From assembly GCA_030605915.1 (NCBI GenBank), contig JAUWHM010000092.1:1-5795 (forward strand): a stretch of DNA of 5,795 nucleotides, in the 5' to 3' direction. Source of the DNA: Nitrospirota bacterium. Its GTDB lineage: Bacteria; NPL-UPA2; JAGMAN01. The notes beneath the pieces are model-generated. The model did no database searches. It was not told the origin of the DNA and was given only the letters and a program-made list of their open reading frames with translations. Shown one piece after another: positions 5,121 to 5,795 of the stretch (within the stretch, counting starts at the first letter, position 1; each line of letters starts with the position of its first letter). The translations under genes were made by a program, and so were the position numbers.

Positions 5121-5795
5121 ATGCCTGACCGTGATGTAAAGGTGTCGCCCCAGAATCTGGAGGCGGAGATGTCTGTCCTGGGCTCTATGATGATGGAGGA
5201 GGAGGCCATTGCCCGGGCCATTGAGTTCCTGGACAAAGGTAGTTTCTACCATGAAGCCCATAAGAAGATATTCTCAGCTATACTTGATTTGTATGAAAAG
5301 AGCGTAGCAGTGGACCTGGTCACCTTCACTGAGGAGCTTCGAAAACGGGGCGATTTGGAGGAAGTAGGGGGAGCCGCTTACCTCACTTCTCTCATCAACT
5401 CTGTTCCCACTGCGGCTAATATAGAGCATTATGCAAGGATTGTTAAAGAGAAAGGTATACTTAGAAGCTTGATTAACACAGCTACCCAAATTGTTAGTGA
5501 GAGCTACGAGGACCGGCAGGATGTTGACCTTTTCTTAGATAAGGTTGAGAGCCTGATCTTCGACATCTCCGAGAGCAAGCTGCGGCAGGACTTCGTCGCT
5601 TTAAAAGATCTCATCCACGATAGCATCGAATTAGCTGAGAGCCTCATGCAGAAGAAGACCAGGGTCACTGGAATTCCAACCGGTTTCACGGATTTCGACG
5701 CTCAAACTTCCGGACTCCAGCCCTCGGATCTCATCATTATAGCCGGAAGACCTTCCATGGGCAAGTCTTCTCGGGCCATAAACATGGCCTTGCAT
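5121..5795 (+). CDS. dnaB: Replicative DNA helicase DnaB, N-terminal part (cut by window end)
   Basis: DnaB is the hexameric helicase that unwinds DNA at the replication fork and works with primase. The frame stays open for 225 codons to the last base, so roughly half of a typical 440-470-residue protein is present. The N-terminal primase-interacting domain covers about residues 8-108 (SPQNLEAEMSVLGSMM, FYHEAHKKIFSAI, GGAAYLTSLINSVPTAANIEHYA). A linker and the start of the RecA-like domain follow: VTGIPTGFTDFD, then TSGLQPSDLIIIAGRPSMGKS with the Walker A at G209-S216. The start ATG 5121 is set by GAGGG (5109-5113) 7 nt upstream; the ATG at 5116 is in another frame. The residues just after Walker A (SRAINMALH) differ slightly from the common GKTALALNIA form. 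Whether an intein or other insertion lies downstream cannot be seen. Confidence 0.96.
   Translation, partial: MPDRDVKVSPQNLEAEMSVLGSMMMEEEAIARAIEFLDKGSFYHEAHKKIFSAILDLYEKSVAVDLVTFTEELRKRGDLEEVGGAAYLTSLINSVPTAANIEHYARIVKEKGILRSLINTATQIVSESYEDRQDVDLFLDKVESLIFDISESKLRQDFVALKDLIHDSIELAESLMQKKTRVTGIPTGFTDFDAQTSGLQPSDLIIIAGRPSMGKSSRAINMALH

Noticed and set aside
1..5795. CRISPR array, tRNA, rRNA, transposase or defence genes
   Set aside because: No regularly spaced repeats, RNA gene signatures or such proteins are visible; all coding space is taken by recognised housekeeping genes.

Overview
The window is chromosomal housekeeping DNA from a bacterium, with every gene on the + strand. I cannot place the organism firmly. 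The base composition looks roughly balanced by eye (not counted), Shine-Dalgarno sites are mostly clear, and the promoters fit the sigma-70 type. A K+-dependent membrane pyrophosphatase and several short intergenic repeats resemble what is often seen in anaerobic, mostly uncultivated bacterial lineages. That placement is inference only.

Region 1 (1-2148): a well-formed promoter, a possible five-codon leader minigene, then hppA, a 687-residue ion-pumping pyrophosphatase. Region 2 (2149-2288): a gap with a composite inverted-repeat element. Region 3 (2289-3455): ychF, an Obg-related ATPase linked to translation. It is about 23 residues longer than usual, and the extra length is one compact in-frame block. 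Region 4 (3456-3614): a stem followed by a T-run (a likely terminator) with a repeat word inside its loop, then a strong extended -10 promoter. Region 5 (3615-5795): the classic cluster rpsF-ssb-rpsR-rplI-dnaB. rpsF and ssb are closely packed, ssb and rpsR overlap, a 79-81 bp inverted-repeat element separates rpsR from rplI, and dnaB runs off the window end.

Functionally, HppA turns the pyrophosphate released by biosynthesis into an ion gradient. YchF acts at the ribosome. The last cluster joins ribosomal proteins S6, S18 and L9 to SSB and the replicative helicase, a widespread bacterial arrangement coupling translation and replication genes.

I found no convincing new system. The points most worth checking are the insertion in ychF, the SSB that lacks the usual C-terminal tip, the G9 tract before ssb, the possible minigene before hppA, and the presence of a different repeat in every intergenic gap of about 100 bp or more.
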